A stretch of 64,000 nucleotides of DNA from Streptomyces sp. MJM8645. GTDB lineage: Bacteria; Actinomycetota; Actinomycetes; Streptomycetales; Streptomycetaceae. The DNA lies in the NCBI RefSeq assembly GCF_001625365.1, contig NZ_LJJF01000001.1, forward strand, positions 3,917,001 through 3,981,000, in the 5' to 3' direction. Below are positions 33,556 to 40,493 of this stretch, piece after piece. A model generated the notes under the pieces. It was not told where the DNA came from. It saw only the letters and a list, made by a program, of their open reading frames with translations, and did no database searches. How positions within the stretch are numbered: the stretch's first letter is position 1; every line of letters begins with the position of its first letter. Both the position numbers and the translations under genes were made by a program.

Positions 33556-33882
33556 TTACCGCCGCATGCCCCGATCCTCAGCGGCCCGGCGTTGACGGTG
33601 TGCCCGCTCCTTCGCGGCTTCCTTGCGGACGGCCGACGCGCTCGGGGGCTCCACGACGTAGTTACAGTTGCCGCAGACGTATCCGCCCTCGGGACCGTAG
33701 TGAATCTCGGTGCCGCACTCGGCGCAGTGCATCCCGCTCACGCCCGCGTCCCGCGTGGTAACCACCCGCGATTTGGCGGATTCCGGCGGGGGCACCACGT
33801 GCCAGCAAGAGCCGCAGACGTACCCGCCCTCTGGCCCCAGTTCGACGAGCTTCCTGCACTTGCCGCAGCGCGGGGAGTTCAT
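33556..33882 (-). CDS. double zinc-ribbon protein
   Basis: 108 aa. The ATG at 33880-33882 follows GAGG. Two near-identical zinc-ribbon modules are visible, CGKCRKLVELGPEGGYVCGS-C and CAECGTEIHYGPEGGYVCGN-C, separated by a Pro/Ser linker, then a basic helix (RKEAAKERAHRQRRAAEDRG). The conserved GPEGGYVCGXC block shows internal duplication. Such a protein may bind nucleic acid or act as an adaptor. The gene directly follows a 44-aa single zinc-ribbon gene. Confidence 0.7.
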   Translation of the reverse strand: MNSPRCGKCRKLVELGPEGGYVCGSCWHVVPPPESAKSRVVTTRDAGVSGMHCAECGTEIHYGPEGGYVCGNCNYVVEPPSASAVRKEAAKERAHRQRRAAEDRGMRR

Positions 33883-33884
33883 GC

Positions 33885-34019
33885 CTACCTCACGAGGATC
33901 GGAACGACGGGGATGGGCAGCACCGACGGTACCGTCACGCCCATGACGGTGCCGCACTGTCCGCAGACGTACGGGCGTCGGCTGGTGTCCATCGCGCTTC
34001 CACAGACGGGACAGGCCAT
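33885..34019 (-). CDS. 44-aa zinc-ribbon micro-protein
   Basis: 44 aa from the ATG at 34017-34019 (GGGAG upstream). It is essentially one zinc-ribbon, CPVCGS...YVCGQCG, with a short hydrophobic tail (VPSVLPIPVVPILV). Its YVCGQC knuckle resembles those of the following gene, so the two probably share an origin. Stop and next start are separated by 2 bp. Confidence 0.65.
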   Translation of the reverse strand: MACPVCGSAMDTSRRPYVCGQCGTVMGVTVPSVLPIPVVPILVR

Positions 34020-34099
34020 GGCTGTTCTCCCTTGACTGGGTTGCTTCGGCCGCACGGGCGTACGGCCGCCGTGCACTTTCAGTGACCCGCTCGCACTAC

Positions 34100-34387
34100 T
34101 TACCCACCGGGGTAGCCGGCTCGAACGGGAGTATCGGGGGACGACGGGCCCGCGCACGCGAGGTGCCAGAATTTCTCACGGCCGTTCTGGTCGAAAACCC
34201 GGAACTGGACGGCCGTCCGGGTGACGGCATCGGTGGTCGGGTGGTGTTTCGTCGCGCGCCGAGCGACTTCGCCTGCACGTCCGTCGTGGTGGATGTACCA
34301 CTTGCCGAGGGGCGGGATGTCCAGGGCGGTGACGCACAGACCGGCCGCCCGATGGGGGCACCGGCAGGCGCCCTTGTTCAGTTTCAC
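34100..34387 (-). CDS. small phage protein, Cys-rich N-terminus
   Basis: 95 aa. The GTG at 34385-34387 has AGGAG 6 nt upstream. The N-terminus KLNKGACRCPHRAAGLCV carries three Cys and one His and could bind zinc; the centre has WYIHHDGRAGEVARRATKHH and FRVFDQNGREKFWHLACAG. No family is recognised. Confidence 0.55.
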   Translation of the reverse strand: MKLNKGACRCPHRAAGLCVTALDIPPLGKWYIHHDGRAGEVARRATKHHPTTDAVTRTAVQFRVFDQNGREKFWHLACAGPSSPDTPVRAGYPGG

Positions 34388-34417
34388 CTTCGTCTCCTAG
34401 CAGGCCTAGTGGTCCCG

Positions 34418-34450
34418 CCCGTCCGCGAGGGGGATACGCGTACGGACGGG
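34418..34450 (-). terminator. probable terminator after the NUDIX gene
   Basis: CCCGTCCG and CGGACGGG (34418-34425 with 34443-34450) form an 8-bp stem downstream of the NUDIX hydrolase gene. A bulged extension on both sides is possible. Confidence 0.5.
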
Positions 34451-34522
34451 ACCGTTCCCGCGCCAGGAAGCCCACTTCACGGGTGCAGTCCCCCGGAGTG
34501 GCGGCGCGGGAGTCTTCGGGGC

Positions 34523-35032
34523 CTACGCGGCGTGGCGCTCGTCGGCCGGCGAGCCGATGTAGAGCAGCGGCAGCCTGATGCCGACCAGCGCGGCGGCGAC
34601 GGCCTGGCGGATCCTGCGTTCCATGAACGGCAGGGTGTGCCGGTGCAGCTCATCGACCGGCACCCACCGAAATTCCGCGATCTCCTCGGCGGCCCTGACA
34701 GGCAGCGAGAGGGCGCCGGCCTGCGCGGTGGTCATCACCCCGCCGTCGAGCACGATGTTGAGCTCTTCGGCTGCGCCAGAGTCCGGATTGGCCGGGATCT
34801 GATCAATCGCCAGCGCGTGCGTGATCATCCGCTTCAGCCCGACCTCCTCGGCGATTTCGCGGGCGGCAGCGTCGACGAGCTGCTCGCCGGGGTGGACGCC
34901 CCCGCCGGGCAGGGTGTGGTCCTCCCGGTAGCGCGGCCTGACGAGCAGGGCGTGCCCGTCCTGGTTGCGGATCAAGACCAGGACGCCGATGCGGCGACGC
35001 GGCGGGCGCGGGGGGATGGTGCTGTCTGCCAC
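34523..35032 (-). CDS. NUDIX hydrolase
   Basis: 169 aa, GTG start at 35030-35032. The NUDIX box is complete: LPGGGVHPGEQLVDAAAREI followed directly by AEEVGL, giving the GX5EX7REVXEEXG pattern with the metal-binding glutamates. The N-terminus (RRRIGVLVLIRNQDGHALLV) and the FRWVPVDELHRHTLP region are typical of nucleotide-sugar or NTP pyrophosphohydrolases. In a prophage it could clean modified nucleotides, alter nucleotide signals or act on RNA caps; the substrate is unknown. Confidence 0.88.
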   Translation of the reverse strand: MADSTIPPRPPRRRIGVLVLIRNQDGHALLVRPRYREDHTLPGGGVHPGEQLVDAAAREIAEEVGLKRMITHALAIDQIPANPDSGAAEELNIVLDGGVMTTAQAGALSLPVRAAEEIAEFRWVPVDELHRHTLPFMERRIRQAVAAALVGIRLPLLYIGSPADERHAA

Positions 35033-35067
35033 GGGTGGTAACCCCTCGATAGCGGTAGTTAGATGGG

Positions 35068-35110
35068 CCCGCCCCGAGCGAAATGGACCTCAACCAAGGC
35101 CCGGGGCGGG
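35068..35110 (-). terminator. hairpin upstream of the NUDIX gene
   Basis: CCCGCCCCG and CGGGGCGGG (35068-35076 with 35102-35110) can pair over a 25-nt loop downstream of the 77-aa gene. Confidence 0.45.
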
Positions 35111-35179
35111 GGTTGAGCCCGGTCCTGGCGGAAGGGTGATTCCCGACCGTCCGCCAGGACGGGAGTACATGGGGCGCGA

Positions 35180-35413
35180 CTACGCGCGAGCGGTGCGGAT
35201 CGGGACCGGCTGGCCGGGGCGCGTCCACCCGAGGGGGAAGAACTCGGCGTCACCGGGGAACAACTCGGCCCACTCGGGGGTGAGGACTCCGCCCCACCGG
35301 CCGCACGTCAGACACCTCCAGACCGGCCCACCGGGACCGCTCTGTACCGCCCCGGGCCCCACGTCCCGCTCGACCGTGTGTCCGGGGCCCTCGGGGCACT
35401 GTGCGTCGGTCAC
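35180..35413 (-). CDS. small phage protein with CxxC pair
   Basis: 77 aa. The GTG start (35411-35413) overlaps the upstream stop as GTGA. It has CPEGPGHTVERD at the N-terminus and a WRCLTCGRWGG knuckle, giving Cys residues for a single zinc site, followed by PEWAELFPGDAEFFPLGWTR. No known family. Cotranscribed with the HTH-like gene before it. Confidence 0.6.
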   Translation of the reverse strand: MTDAQCPEGPGHTVERDVGPGAVQSGPGGPVWRCLTCGRWGGVLTPEWAELFPGDAEFFPLGWTRPGQPVPIRTARA

Positions 35414-35682
35414 GCGACGGTCGGTCCCTCCTGCACCTGCGCCGCATGCGTCCGCGTCCAGCGGAGCCGGCCCGCCTCGCTGCGGTCGCGGATGTGGACT
35501 TCCCAGAGCCTGAACCTGGTCTTCAGCCAGGTGTCCGTGTGTCCGAGTTCAGCGGCGAGACTGCGCATCGACGCTCCGGCGTTGTATCGCTCGATCAGGT
35601 CGGCGCGGACTTCCGGCGCCAGTTCGGGCGTATTGGGGCGGCGGCGGGGCTTGTGCTTGCTCGGCACGGGAAGCAGGACCAT
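35410..35682 (-). CDS. helix-turn-helix-like small phage protein
   Basis: 90 aa. The ATG at 35680-35682 has GAGGA 5 nt upstream. After a basic N-terminus (KHKPRRRPNTPELAPEV) it has a plausible HTH: RADLIERYNAGASMRSLAAE followed by LGHTDTWLKTRFRLWEVHIR. The pattern (ERYXAGASXRXLAXELG) is that of resolvase/transposase-type HTH modules. A DNA-binding role is inferred from this alone. Confidence 0.65.
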   Translation of the reverse strand: MVLLPVPSKHKPRRRPNTPELAPEVRADLIERYNAGASMRSLAAELGHTDTWLKTRFRLWEVHIRDRSEAGRLRWTRTHAAQVQEGPTVA

Positions 35683-35695
35683 GGGTTCCTCGTAG

Positions 35696-36250
35696 TCAAG
35701 GTGGGTGACGGAAGGGCCCGCCCCGGCTCGGCGAACTTGGACGGCCGGGGCGGGGGCTTGGGATGCCCGACGGTTCACAGGTTCCGCCGGGGGTTGAGAG
35801 GGGGTCGCCCTGGTCTGGTCCCGACAACCAGACCAGGGCGACCGGTGCGCCCCTGCGCACCCTTCCGCCGGGTGGGACCGGCGGGGGTCCCGGAGCGTCG
35901 GGGGGAGTAGAACGCTCCGGGAGATTAGGGGGTCGAGTGGGTTCGCTGACGGGACAGCGCCCTGTACCACGGGGCGAGTTGAAGCGTGCGGCGAAACCGG
36001 GCCGACCCAGTTGCGCGCCGTGGCGCCGAGCGGCCCGGACACGGGCGCGGGCGCGGGCCCGTCTTCGGCGCCACCACATTTCCCAGTCCGCGCCGTACAC
36101 GATGCCGAGCATGGCGACCACCAGGGCGAGGACGACCCACACGCCACGACGGTCGCCGTACGGGTCGAGCCTGCCGAGGGCGAACACCATAATGGCCGGT
36201 CCGACACCGACCAGGACGGACAGAGCACCGGTCACGAGTCGCCGCCACAC
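35696..36250 (-). CDS. small membrane protein with Pro-rich tail
   Basis: 184 aa from the GTG at 36248-36250, preceded by GGGGGGA. Two membrane spans (LVTGALSVLVGVGPAIMVFA and GVWVVLALVVAMLGIVYGA) are followed by a very basic stretch (WWRRRRARARARVRAARR) and a long Pro/Gly/Arg tail. The last third overlaps three strong hairpins (35717-35922), so the coding end is uncertain. It overlaps the previous gene by 19 bp. Function unknown. Confidence 0.5.
   Translation of the reverse strand: MWRRLVTGALSVLVGVGPAIMVFALGRLDPYGDRRGVWVVLALVVAMLGIVYGADWEMWWRRRRARARARVRAARRHGAQLGRPGFAARFNSPRGTGRCPVSEPTRPPNLPERSTPPDAPGPPPVPPGGRVRRGAPVALVWLSGPDQGDPLSTPGGTCEPSGIPSPRPGRPSSPSRGGPFRHPP
35717..35754. repeat. hairpin 1 of a three-hairpin array
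   Basis: CCCGCCCCGGC/GCCGGGGCGGG (35717-35727 with 35744-35754), a perfect 11-bp stem. It lies inside the 3' end of the overlapping membrane-protein frame. Confidence 0.7.
35803..35843. repeat. hairpin 2 of a three-hairpin array
   Basis: A perfect 17-bp stem (GGTCGCCCTGGTCTGGT with its complement, 35803-35819 and 35827-35843) with a 7-nt loop. It is one of the strongest palindromes in the prophage. Confidence 0.85.
35888..35922. repeat. hairpin 3 of a three-hairpin array
   Basis: TCCCGGAGCGT/ACGCTCCGGGA (35888-35898 with 35912-35922), a perfect 11-bp stem with a 13-nt loop. Confidence 0.8.
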
Positions 36251-36501
36251 AGCGGTCCCCCCTTCGGCGCCATCACCATCTGAACGTCCGCCACCAGTCG
36301 GTACGTCTGGTGTCCGGGGTGGGTCAACAGGTGGCACCGGGCCCACTCGGCGAACGCGCTCGTGTCACCGACAGGCCCGGAGTCGAGCCCGCAGGCCGTG
36401 CCCTTCGACTCCGAGACGCAGACCAACACGTACTCGTCGTGCTGATCCGGGCTCGGCCGAATCGTCCACTCGCCGTGGCGCTCCGAGGTCTCGGAGTTCA
36501 C
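36232..36501 (-). CDS. small conserved-type protein near XRE/DUF397 genes
   Basis: 89 aa. The GTG (36499-36501) overlaps the upstream stop as GTGA. Sequence: HGEWTIRPSPDQHDEYVLVC, then FAEWARCHLLTHPGHQTYRL. This resembles the short proteins (DUF7848-like, with an AWXXXHXXXHPXHXXYR motif) that often lie beside XRE/DUF397 genes in streptomycetes. The expected CxxC knuckle is altered here. Role unknown. Confidence 0.55.
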   Translation of the reverse strand: MNSETSERHGEWTIRPSPDQHDEYVLVCVSESKGTACGLDSGPVGDTSAFAEWARCHLLTHPGHQTYRLVADVQMVMAPKGGPLCGGDS

Positions 36502-36746
36502 GCGGCGTCCGCCGAACTGCGCGGCTTGCTGGGGACGATGTGGACCACGATCGCGCCGTCCAACGGGGCGACGTTGGCGGGGGTCGTCGTCCACTCGGTG
36601 CCGCCCTCGGGCGGTCGCAGGTAGGCCTCCCCGCCGCGCGTCTCCATGTAGGCGCCGAGCCGGCCGGTCCTCTGGTCCTGTACCAGCTCGCCCGACCTCG
36701 GGCGGTACGGCGTCGCGGGGGGCGTGGGGGTGCGTTTGCGCGTCAC
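36498..36746 (-). CDS. small protein of an XRE/DUF397 gene neighbourhood
   Basis: 82 aa from the GTG at 36744-36746 (GGAG 8 nt upstream). It begins TRKRTPTPPATPYRPRSGEL and has a small beta-like core, LVQDQRTGRLGAYMETRGGE, then YLRPPEGGTEWTT and VHIVPSKP. It is divergent from the XRE gene and translationally coupled to the next gene. No catalytic motif is seen. Confidence 0.55.
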   Translation of the reverse strand: MTRKRTPTPPATPYRPRSGELVQDQRTGRLGAYMETRGGEAYLRPPEGGTEWTTTPANVAPLDGAIVVHIVPSKPRSSADAA

Positions 36747-36855
36747 AGCAGCAGCTCCGTTCCGTAGTGCGGTGACTACCGGGGGCGCCAACTGTCCTCT
36801 AGGCTCCAAGGCAGTTCAACCTATCCGCATCGCTCGATTGGTAGGACGAATCGCC

Positions 36856-37686
36856 TTGAACAAACGGGAACTTGACCCTCAGAGCAGCGCCGCCGCCGAG
36901 TTCGGGGCGTTCCTTCGCACTTCACGTGAGCAACGGGGCTGGACCCAGGAACACCTTGCCGGGCTGGTTGGCTGCACGCCATCGCACATCTCGGCCCTGG
37001 AAAATGCTCGCAGGAAACCAACTCCACAGATCTCAGCAGCACTTGACAGAGCATTTGGAACATCCGATGAGGGGCTGTTCCGCCGCAAGGCCAGCGACGT
37101 CACGCACAGTGCCCTACTGGCGGGGTTCGCCGAGTTCCGCGCCCATGAGCGTCGCGCCATCGAACTGCGGCTGTTCGAACTCGGCATCGTGCCTGGTCTG
37201 CTCCAGACAACGGACTACGCAGCAGCCATCGCAGCGGGTGCGGTCCAGCGGGGCAGTATCACCCAGGAACAGGCGGACGCACGGGTCCGAGTTCTCATAG
37301 ACCGTCAAGCCATCATGCACCGGGTGCCACCGCCGCTGGTCCACGTCGTCATGGATGAGAGTTGCATCCGTCGGCCCGTGGGTGGGGATGCTGTAATGGC
37401 GGCCCAGCTCGATCGTCTCGTTGCCTTCGCCAGCCAACCCACGGCGCGGCTCCAGCTCGCCCCGTACACGCTCGGGGAGGGCAGGGCGTTCGATCTTCCG
37501 GTGTCCATCTTGACCTTGCCGAACCGATCGCTTATGTCCTACGCGGAAAGTTCACACCAGGGGCACCTGGAACGAGATACCAACGCGGTGTATGCCGAGC
37601 TGACGTCGTACCATCAGCTCCAAACCCATGCCCATTCACAGGCGGACTCGGTGGCGATGATCCGCGAGCTACGGAGGCAACTATGA
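36856..37686 (+). CDS. XRE-family regulator with DUF5753 effector domain
   Basis: 276 aa, started at the TTG at 36856 (MNKRELDPQSS), since the conserved N-terminus begins here; the frame itself is open further upstream. Residues 15-70 are an XRE helix-turn-helix (LRTSREQRGWTQEHLAGLVG, TPSHISALENARRKPTPQIS). The rest is the DUF5753 domain: EFRAHERRAIELRLFELGIV, PGLLQTTDYAAAIAAG, MDESCIRRPVGG, LPYTL-like LQLAPYTLGEGRAFDLPVSI. These proteins pair with a DUF397 protein, as in the WhiJ-type systems of Streptomyces. The local base composition is less GC-rich than that of its neighbours, suggesting recent gain. Confidence 0.9.
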   Translation: MNKRELDPQSSAAAEFGAFLRTSREQRGWTQEHLAGLVGCTPSHISALENARRKPTPQISAALDRAFGTSDEGLFRRKASDVTHSALLAGFAEFRAHERRAIELRLFELGIVPGLLQTTDYAAAIAAGAVQRGSITQEQADARVRVLIDRQAIMHRVPPPLVHVVMDESCIRRPVGGDAVMAAQLDRLVAFASQPTARLQLAPYTLGEGRAFDLPVSILTLPNRSLMSYAESSHQGHLERDTNAVYAELTSYHQLQTHAHSQADSVAMIRELRRQL

Positions 37687-37877
37687 CCCCCCTCGAATGG
37701 TTCAAGTCCAGCTACAGCAGCAACGGCGGACAGTGCATCGAGGTGTCGGACAGCGTGCCCGGTGCCGTTCCCGTCCGTGACTCCAAGGACCCCGAGGGCC
37801 CTGTGCTGGCCTTCCCGGCCGACGCCTGGTCATCCTTCGTTGCCGCCGTCCGTACTGGCGAGTTCGGCGCCGTTTAG
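37683..37877 (+). CDS. DUF397 protein, partner of the XRE regulator
   Basis: 64 aa. The ATG at 37683 overlaps the XRE stop (ATGA) and has GGAGG 6 nt upstream. The DUF397 signature is complete: WFKSSYSSNGGQCIEVSD, VPVRDSKDPEGPVLAFPADA and WSSFVAAVRTGEF. In WhiJ/BldB-related loci the DUF397 partner modulates the XRE protein, and some pairs behave like toxin-antitoxin modules. Translational coupling fits a complex of the two. Confidence 0.93.
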   Translation: MTPLEWFKSSYSSNGGQCIEVSDSVPGAVPVRDSKDPEGPVLAFPADAWSSFVAAVRTGEFGAV

Positions 37878-37897
37878 TTCCTCTCAACGACAAGAAC

Positions 37898-37931
37898 GCC
37901 CCCTGTACCGGCCGTGGCCGGTACAGGGGGC
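37898..37931. terminator. bidirectional terminator between DUF397 and lysis genes
   Basis: A perfect 16-bp stem GCCCCCTGTACCGGCC/GGCCGGTACAGGGGGC (37898-37913 with 37916-37931). It separates the rightward XRE/DUF397 pair from the end of the leftward late operon. Confidence 0.93.
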
Positions 37932-37941
37932 GCTGTGTTGT

Positions 37942-38274
37942 CTATGGGGGGTCGAGGTGGCGGGCGGTGCGCTGGTCGACGCGGTCGATGGCGTCGCGGA
38001 GTGAACTGCCGCTGTTGGGGTGGAGTTCGTGTTGCACGGTGGCGAGTTGCTGCTCGATGGTGCCGAGTCGGGTCATGACGCCGGGGCGGCCGGGGACGCC
38101 GGGGCGGTCGTCGGTGCCGGTCCAGTCGTCGACGAAGTCCTCGACGCGCTGCGCGAGGTGGCGGGCGCCGCGGGTGGCTCGCCAGAGTAGGCCGAGTGCG
38201 GCGGAGAGGGTGATTACCGCGCCGGCCCAGAGCAGGACGTCGTCGAGGTGGCCGGCGCCGGTGGGGGCGCTCAC
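37942..38274 (-). CDS. membrane protein of the lysis cassette
   Basis: 110 aa. The GTG (38272-38274) overlaps the holin-like gene's stop as GTGA. One membrane span (VLLWAGAVITLSAALGLLW) near the N-terminus is followed by a helical, possibly coiled-coil region (LGTIEQQLATVQHELHPNSG, LRDAIDRVDQRTARHLD). Small proteins with this plan (DUF2746-like) lie beside holins in many actinophages. It may act as a second holin, an antiholin or a spanin-like factor. Confidence 0.65.
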   Translation of the reverse strand: MSAPTGAGHLDDVLLWAGAVITLSAALGLLWRATRGARHLAQRVEDFVDDWTGTDDRPGVPGRPGVMTRLGTIEQQLATVQHELHPNSGSSLRDAIDRVDQRTARHLDPP

Positions 38275-38498
38275 TCGGTGGGGTCCTCCTCCGTGGTCCG
38301 GAGCCAGGCGGGCAGGACCTGCTCGACGGCGGGCAGGGCCATCACGCGCGTGATCGCTCCGGCTACGGCGAGGGCCACGGCGATACCGGGCAGGGTCTCG
38401 GGGAGGCCGGCGGTGGAGACGAGTAGGGGGAGTGCGGCGAGCAGGCCGAGCACGGTCTGCAGGCCGGTGCGGATGGTGCGCCGGGTGGCGTCGGTCAA
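38271..38498 (-). CDS. holin-like protein
   Basis: 75 aa, TTG start at 38496-38498, chosen since AGGAG lies 6 nt upstream and no ATG/GTG is available. Two hydrophobic segments (GLQTVLGLLAALPLLVSTAG and LPGIAVALAVAGAITRVMAL) separated by a short turn and a charged tail fit a class II holin. It follows the endolysin gene, separated by a strong palindrome, and is coupled to the next membrane protein gene. The holin call is by topology and position. Confidence 0.7.
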   Translation of the reverse strand: MTDATRRTIRTGLQTVLGLLAALPLLVSTAGLPETLPGIAVALAVAGAITRVMALPAVEQVLPAWLRTTEEDPTE

Positions 38499-38518
38499 GG
38501 GAGTCTCCTGTTGGTGGT

Positions 38519-38542
38519 GCCCGGGGCCGGCCGGCCCCGGGC
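38519..38542 (-). terminator. palindrome between endolysin and holin-like genes
   Basis: A 24-bp perfect palindrome GCCCGGGGCCGG/CCGGCCCCGGGC just after the endolysin stop. It may end the main late transcript or attenuate holin expression. Confidence 0.8.
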
Positions 38543-38554
38543 AGGACGAGTGGG

Positions 38555-39688
38555 TTAGCGGACGGTGAAGCCGTGCCGGCCGCCGAGCTGGTCGAGGGAG
38601 GCGCGGCCGGGGATGCCGTCGGCGGCGGTGCCGCGGTACCCGAGGGAGCGCTGCCACGCGGCGTAGGCCGCTACGGTGCGGGTGCCGAACGAGCCGTCGC
38701 CGGCCCACTGGCCGTCGAGCAGGCCTTCGGCGGCGAGCGCGGCCTCGACGGGGCGCACGGCGTCGGGGTAGGTGGTGGCGCCCTGGTCGAGGCCGGGATC
38801 GCGGCGGGCGGCGGCGATCACCTGGTCGAGGTCGACGAGGGTCTGCTCGCCGGGCAGGGCGCCGCCGAGCAGGCGCCGCAGCGACTGCTCGCCCGGGATG
38901 CCGTCGGCGTCGCCACCGCCGTATCCGAGGCTCTGCTGCCACGCGGCGTAGTTCTCGGTGTCGGCGTCCGTCCAGTCCTCGTTGGGGCCGACGGTGTAGT
39001 GCTGGCCGTAGCCGCTGGCGACGAGTGCCTCGCCCACCTGTCGCACCTGGGGGCCGTGGGCGCCGTAACCGTACTCCTGACCGCCGATGGTGACTCGGTA
39101 GCGGGCGGGGCCGGCCGGTTCCGGCGGCGGGGGCGGTGTGGGGGTGGTGGGGTCCGGGGCGCCGTTGGCGCGGGCGACGATCGACGGAATGACGACCGTA
39201 CGGAACTGTTCGATCCGGGCGTCGCCGGGGCAGGCCGTGCCGGACGTCGACCACGACCGGAACAGCCCGTGATACCCGTACCCGGGGTCATCGGCGCTGC
39301 GGCAGATTCGGAGCGGGATGCCGTGCTCGCGGTGGAGCCAGACGCCCAGGGCGACGAGCTGCTCGATCTGCTGGTCGGTCCACGGGTCCGTGTGCTGGCT
39401 GTTCGACTCGGTCTCGATCGACACGGCACCGGTGCCGTCGCTGCGGCGGTTCGCCGCCGCGTTCGCGTCCGCCCTCGTCTGCGTGCCGATGAACTGCGCG
39501 ATCGCTCCGTCGTACCCGAGCCCGAAATGGCTCTCCAAGTTCGTGCTGTCGCGCCAGAACTCGTAAATGCGGCGCGGCGACCACTCAGCCGCGATGCTGT
39601 GCAGGATGAACTGCGTGGGCACGATGGCGGGTTGGGCGTCGGATTCGGGCTGCAGCTCCATGCGTTCGGCGCCGGGGTACCAGGACAT
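38555..39688 (-). CDS. endolysin: N-acetylmuramoyl-L-alanine amidase with two peptidoglycan-binding repeats
   Basis: 377 aa. An N-terminal amidase_2-like domain (about 1-175) shows the first zinc His in FILHSIAA, the ESNSQHTDPWTDQQ segment, and YHGLFRSW with ACPGDARIEQF closing the fold. After a Pro-rich linker, two peptidoglycan-binding-like repeats follow: YGAHGPQVRQVGEALVASGY...YAAWQQSLGYGGGDADGIPG and DAVRPVEAALAAEGLLDGQW...YAAWQRSLGYRGTAADGIPG. There is no signal peptide, so export depends on a holin. The ATG at 39688 follows GGAGA. Confidence 0.85.
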   Translation of the reverse strand: MSWYPGAERMELQPESDAQPAIVPTQFILHSIAAEWSPRRIYEFWRDSTNLESHFGLGYDGAIAQFIGTQTRADANAAANRRSDGTGAVSIETESNSQHTDPWTDQQIEQLVALGVWLHREHGIPLRICRSADDPGYGYHGLFRSWSTSGTACPGDARIEQFRTVVIPSIVARANGAPDPTTPTPPPPPEPAGPARYRVTIGGQEYGYGAHGPQVRQVGEALVASGYGQHYTVGPNEDWTDADTENYAAWQQSLGYGGGDADGIPGEQSLRRLLGGALPGEQTLVDLDQVIAAARRDPGLDQGATTYPDAVRPVEAALAAEGLLDGQWAGDGSFGTRTVAAYAAWQRSLGYRGTAADGIPGRASLDQLGGRHGFTVR

Positions 39689-39713
39689 AGGGGGTGTCTC
39701 CAGACATGGGAAA

Positions 39714-39738
39714 GCCCCGGGGCCGGACGGCCACGGGG
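39714..39738 (-). terminator. hairpin upstream of the endolysin gene
   Basis: GCCCCGGGGCC pairs with GGCCACGGGGC with one mismatch, in the 70-bp gap between the minor tail gene and the endolysin gene. Confidence 0.6.
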
Positions 39739-39761
39739 CGGGCGAAGTACGGGAGTTGGGG

Positions 39762-40493
39762 TCAGCGGGTCTGTGTGCCCAGGCATCCGGCCGCGAAGGC
39801 GTAGACGTTGCCGGTGCCGCCGGTGCGCCAGGCCTTGATTTCGATCTTGGTTAGGGCGGCGTACTCGCCGGGGCAGAGCTTCGGGCCGTCCGCGAAGTAG
39901 TACCAGTCACCGGAGTTGATGGTGTGCTGCTCGCCCCAGGGCTGGCCGTCGACGTAGACCTGCACGACGCCGGTGGTGCCGAAGTCCGCAGCGCCGTAGG
40001 CGGCCACGGTGAGCATGGGGTGGTAGCGGATGTGCGCCGCCGTCCACAGGGTTTCAGGGCTGCCTGACTGCGTCTTCGGGTACCTGTCGAGGTCCCCGTC
40101 GGCGTAGAACGGCGTGTGCAGGTAGGGCACGCCGAGACCGCCGTTGATCCGGTCTTCGGTGAAGATCGTTGATCCGCGGCTGTCGTAGATATCAATGCCC
40201 TGCGGCATCTTGCCCGATGACCACATGGCGAGGGCGAGTGAGCCGTCCTCGCGGCTGATCAGGACGCCGTACTGATCGCTGCCGTCCGGGTGGTCCGGGC
40301 TAATGCCTCCGATGTACACCATTTCTTGGCCGGTCTTGGCCTTCACTTGGAGGGTGCCGCCTTCGGCGATGACGACGGGACGGTGCTGGATCTGGTCGAG
40401 GGCGGGGCGGGTCTGCGCGCGGCCGGACAGCTCGCGCACCTGCCGCTCCAGGGTCCGGATGCGGTCGAGCAGATCCTGCGGGATCGCGGCCAA
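39762..40493 (-). CDS. minor tail protein (fibre/appendage)
   Basis: 243 aa. The start is a TTG at 40491-40493, directly after the preceding TAG, with GGAGG 8-9 nt upstream. An N-terminal helix (LLDRIRTLERQVRELSGRAQ) probably trimerises, followed by a beta-rich part with GISPDHPDGSDQYGVLISRE and MPQGIDIYDSRGSTIFTED, then a C-terminal domain. N-terminal trimer coil plus beta-structured tail is typical for actinophage minor tail proteins encoded after the tip protein. Confidence 0.7.
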   Translation of the reverse strand: MAAIPQDLLDRIRTLERQVRELSGRAQTRPALDQIQHRPVVIAEGGTLQVKAKTGQEMVYIGGISPDHPDGSDQYGVLISREDGSLALAMWSSGKMPQGIDIYDSRGSTIFTEDRINGGLGVPYLHTPFYADGDLDRYPKTQSGSPETLWTAAHIRYHPMLTVAAYGAADFGTTGVVQVYVDGQPWGEQHTINSGDWYYFADGPKLCPGEYAALTKIEIKAWRTGGTGNVYAFAAGCLGTQTR

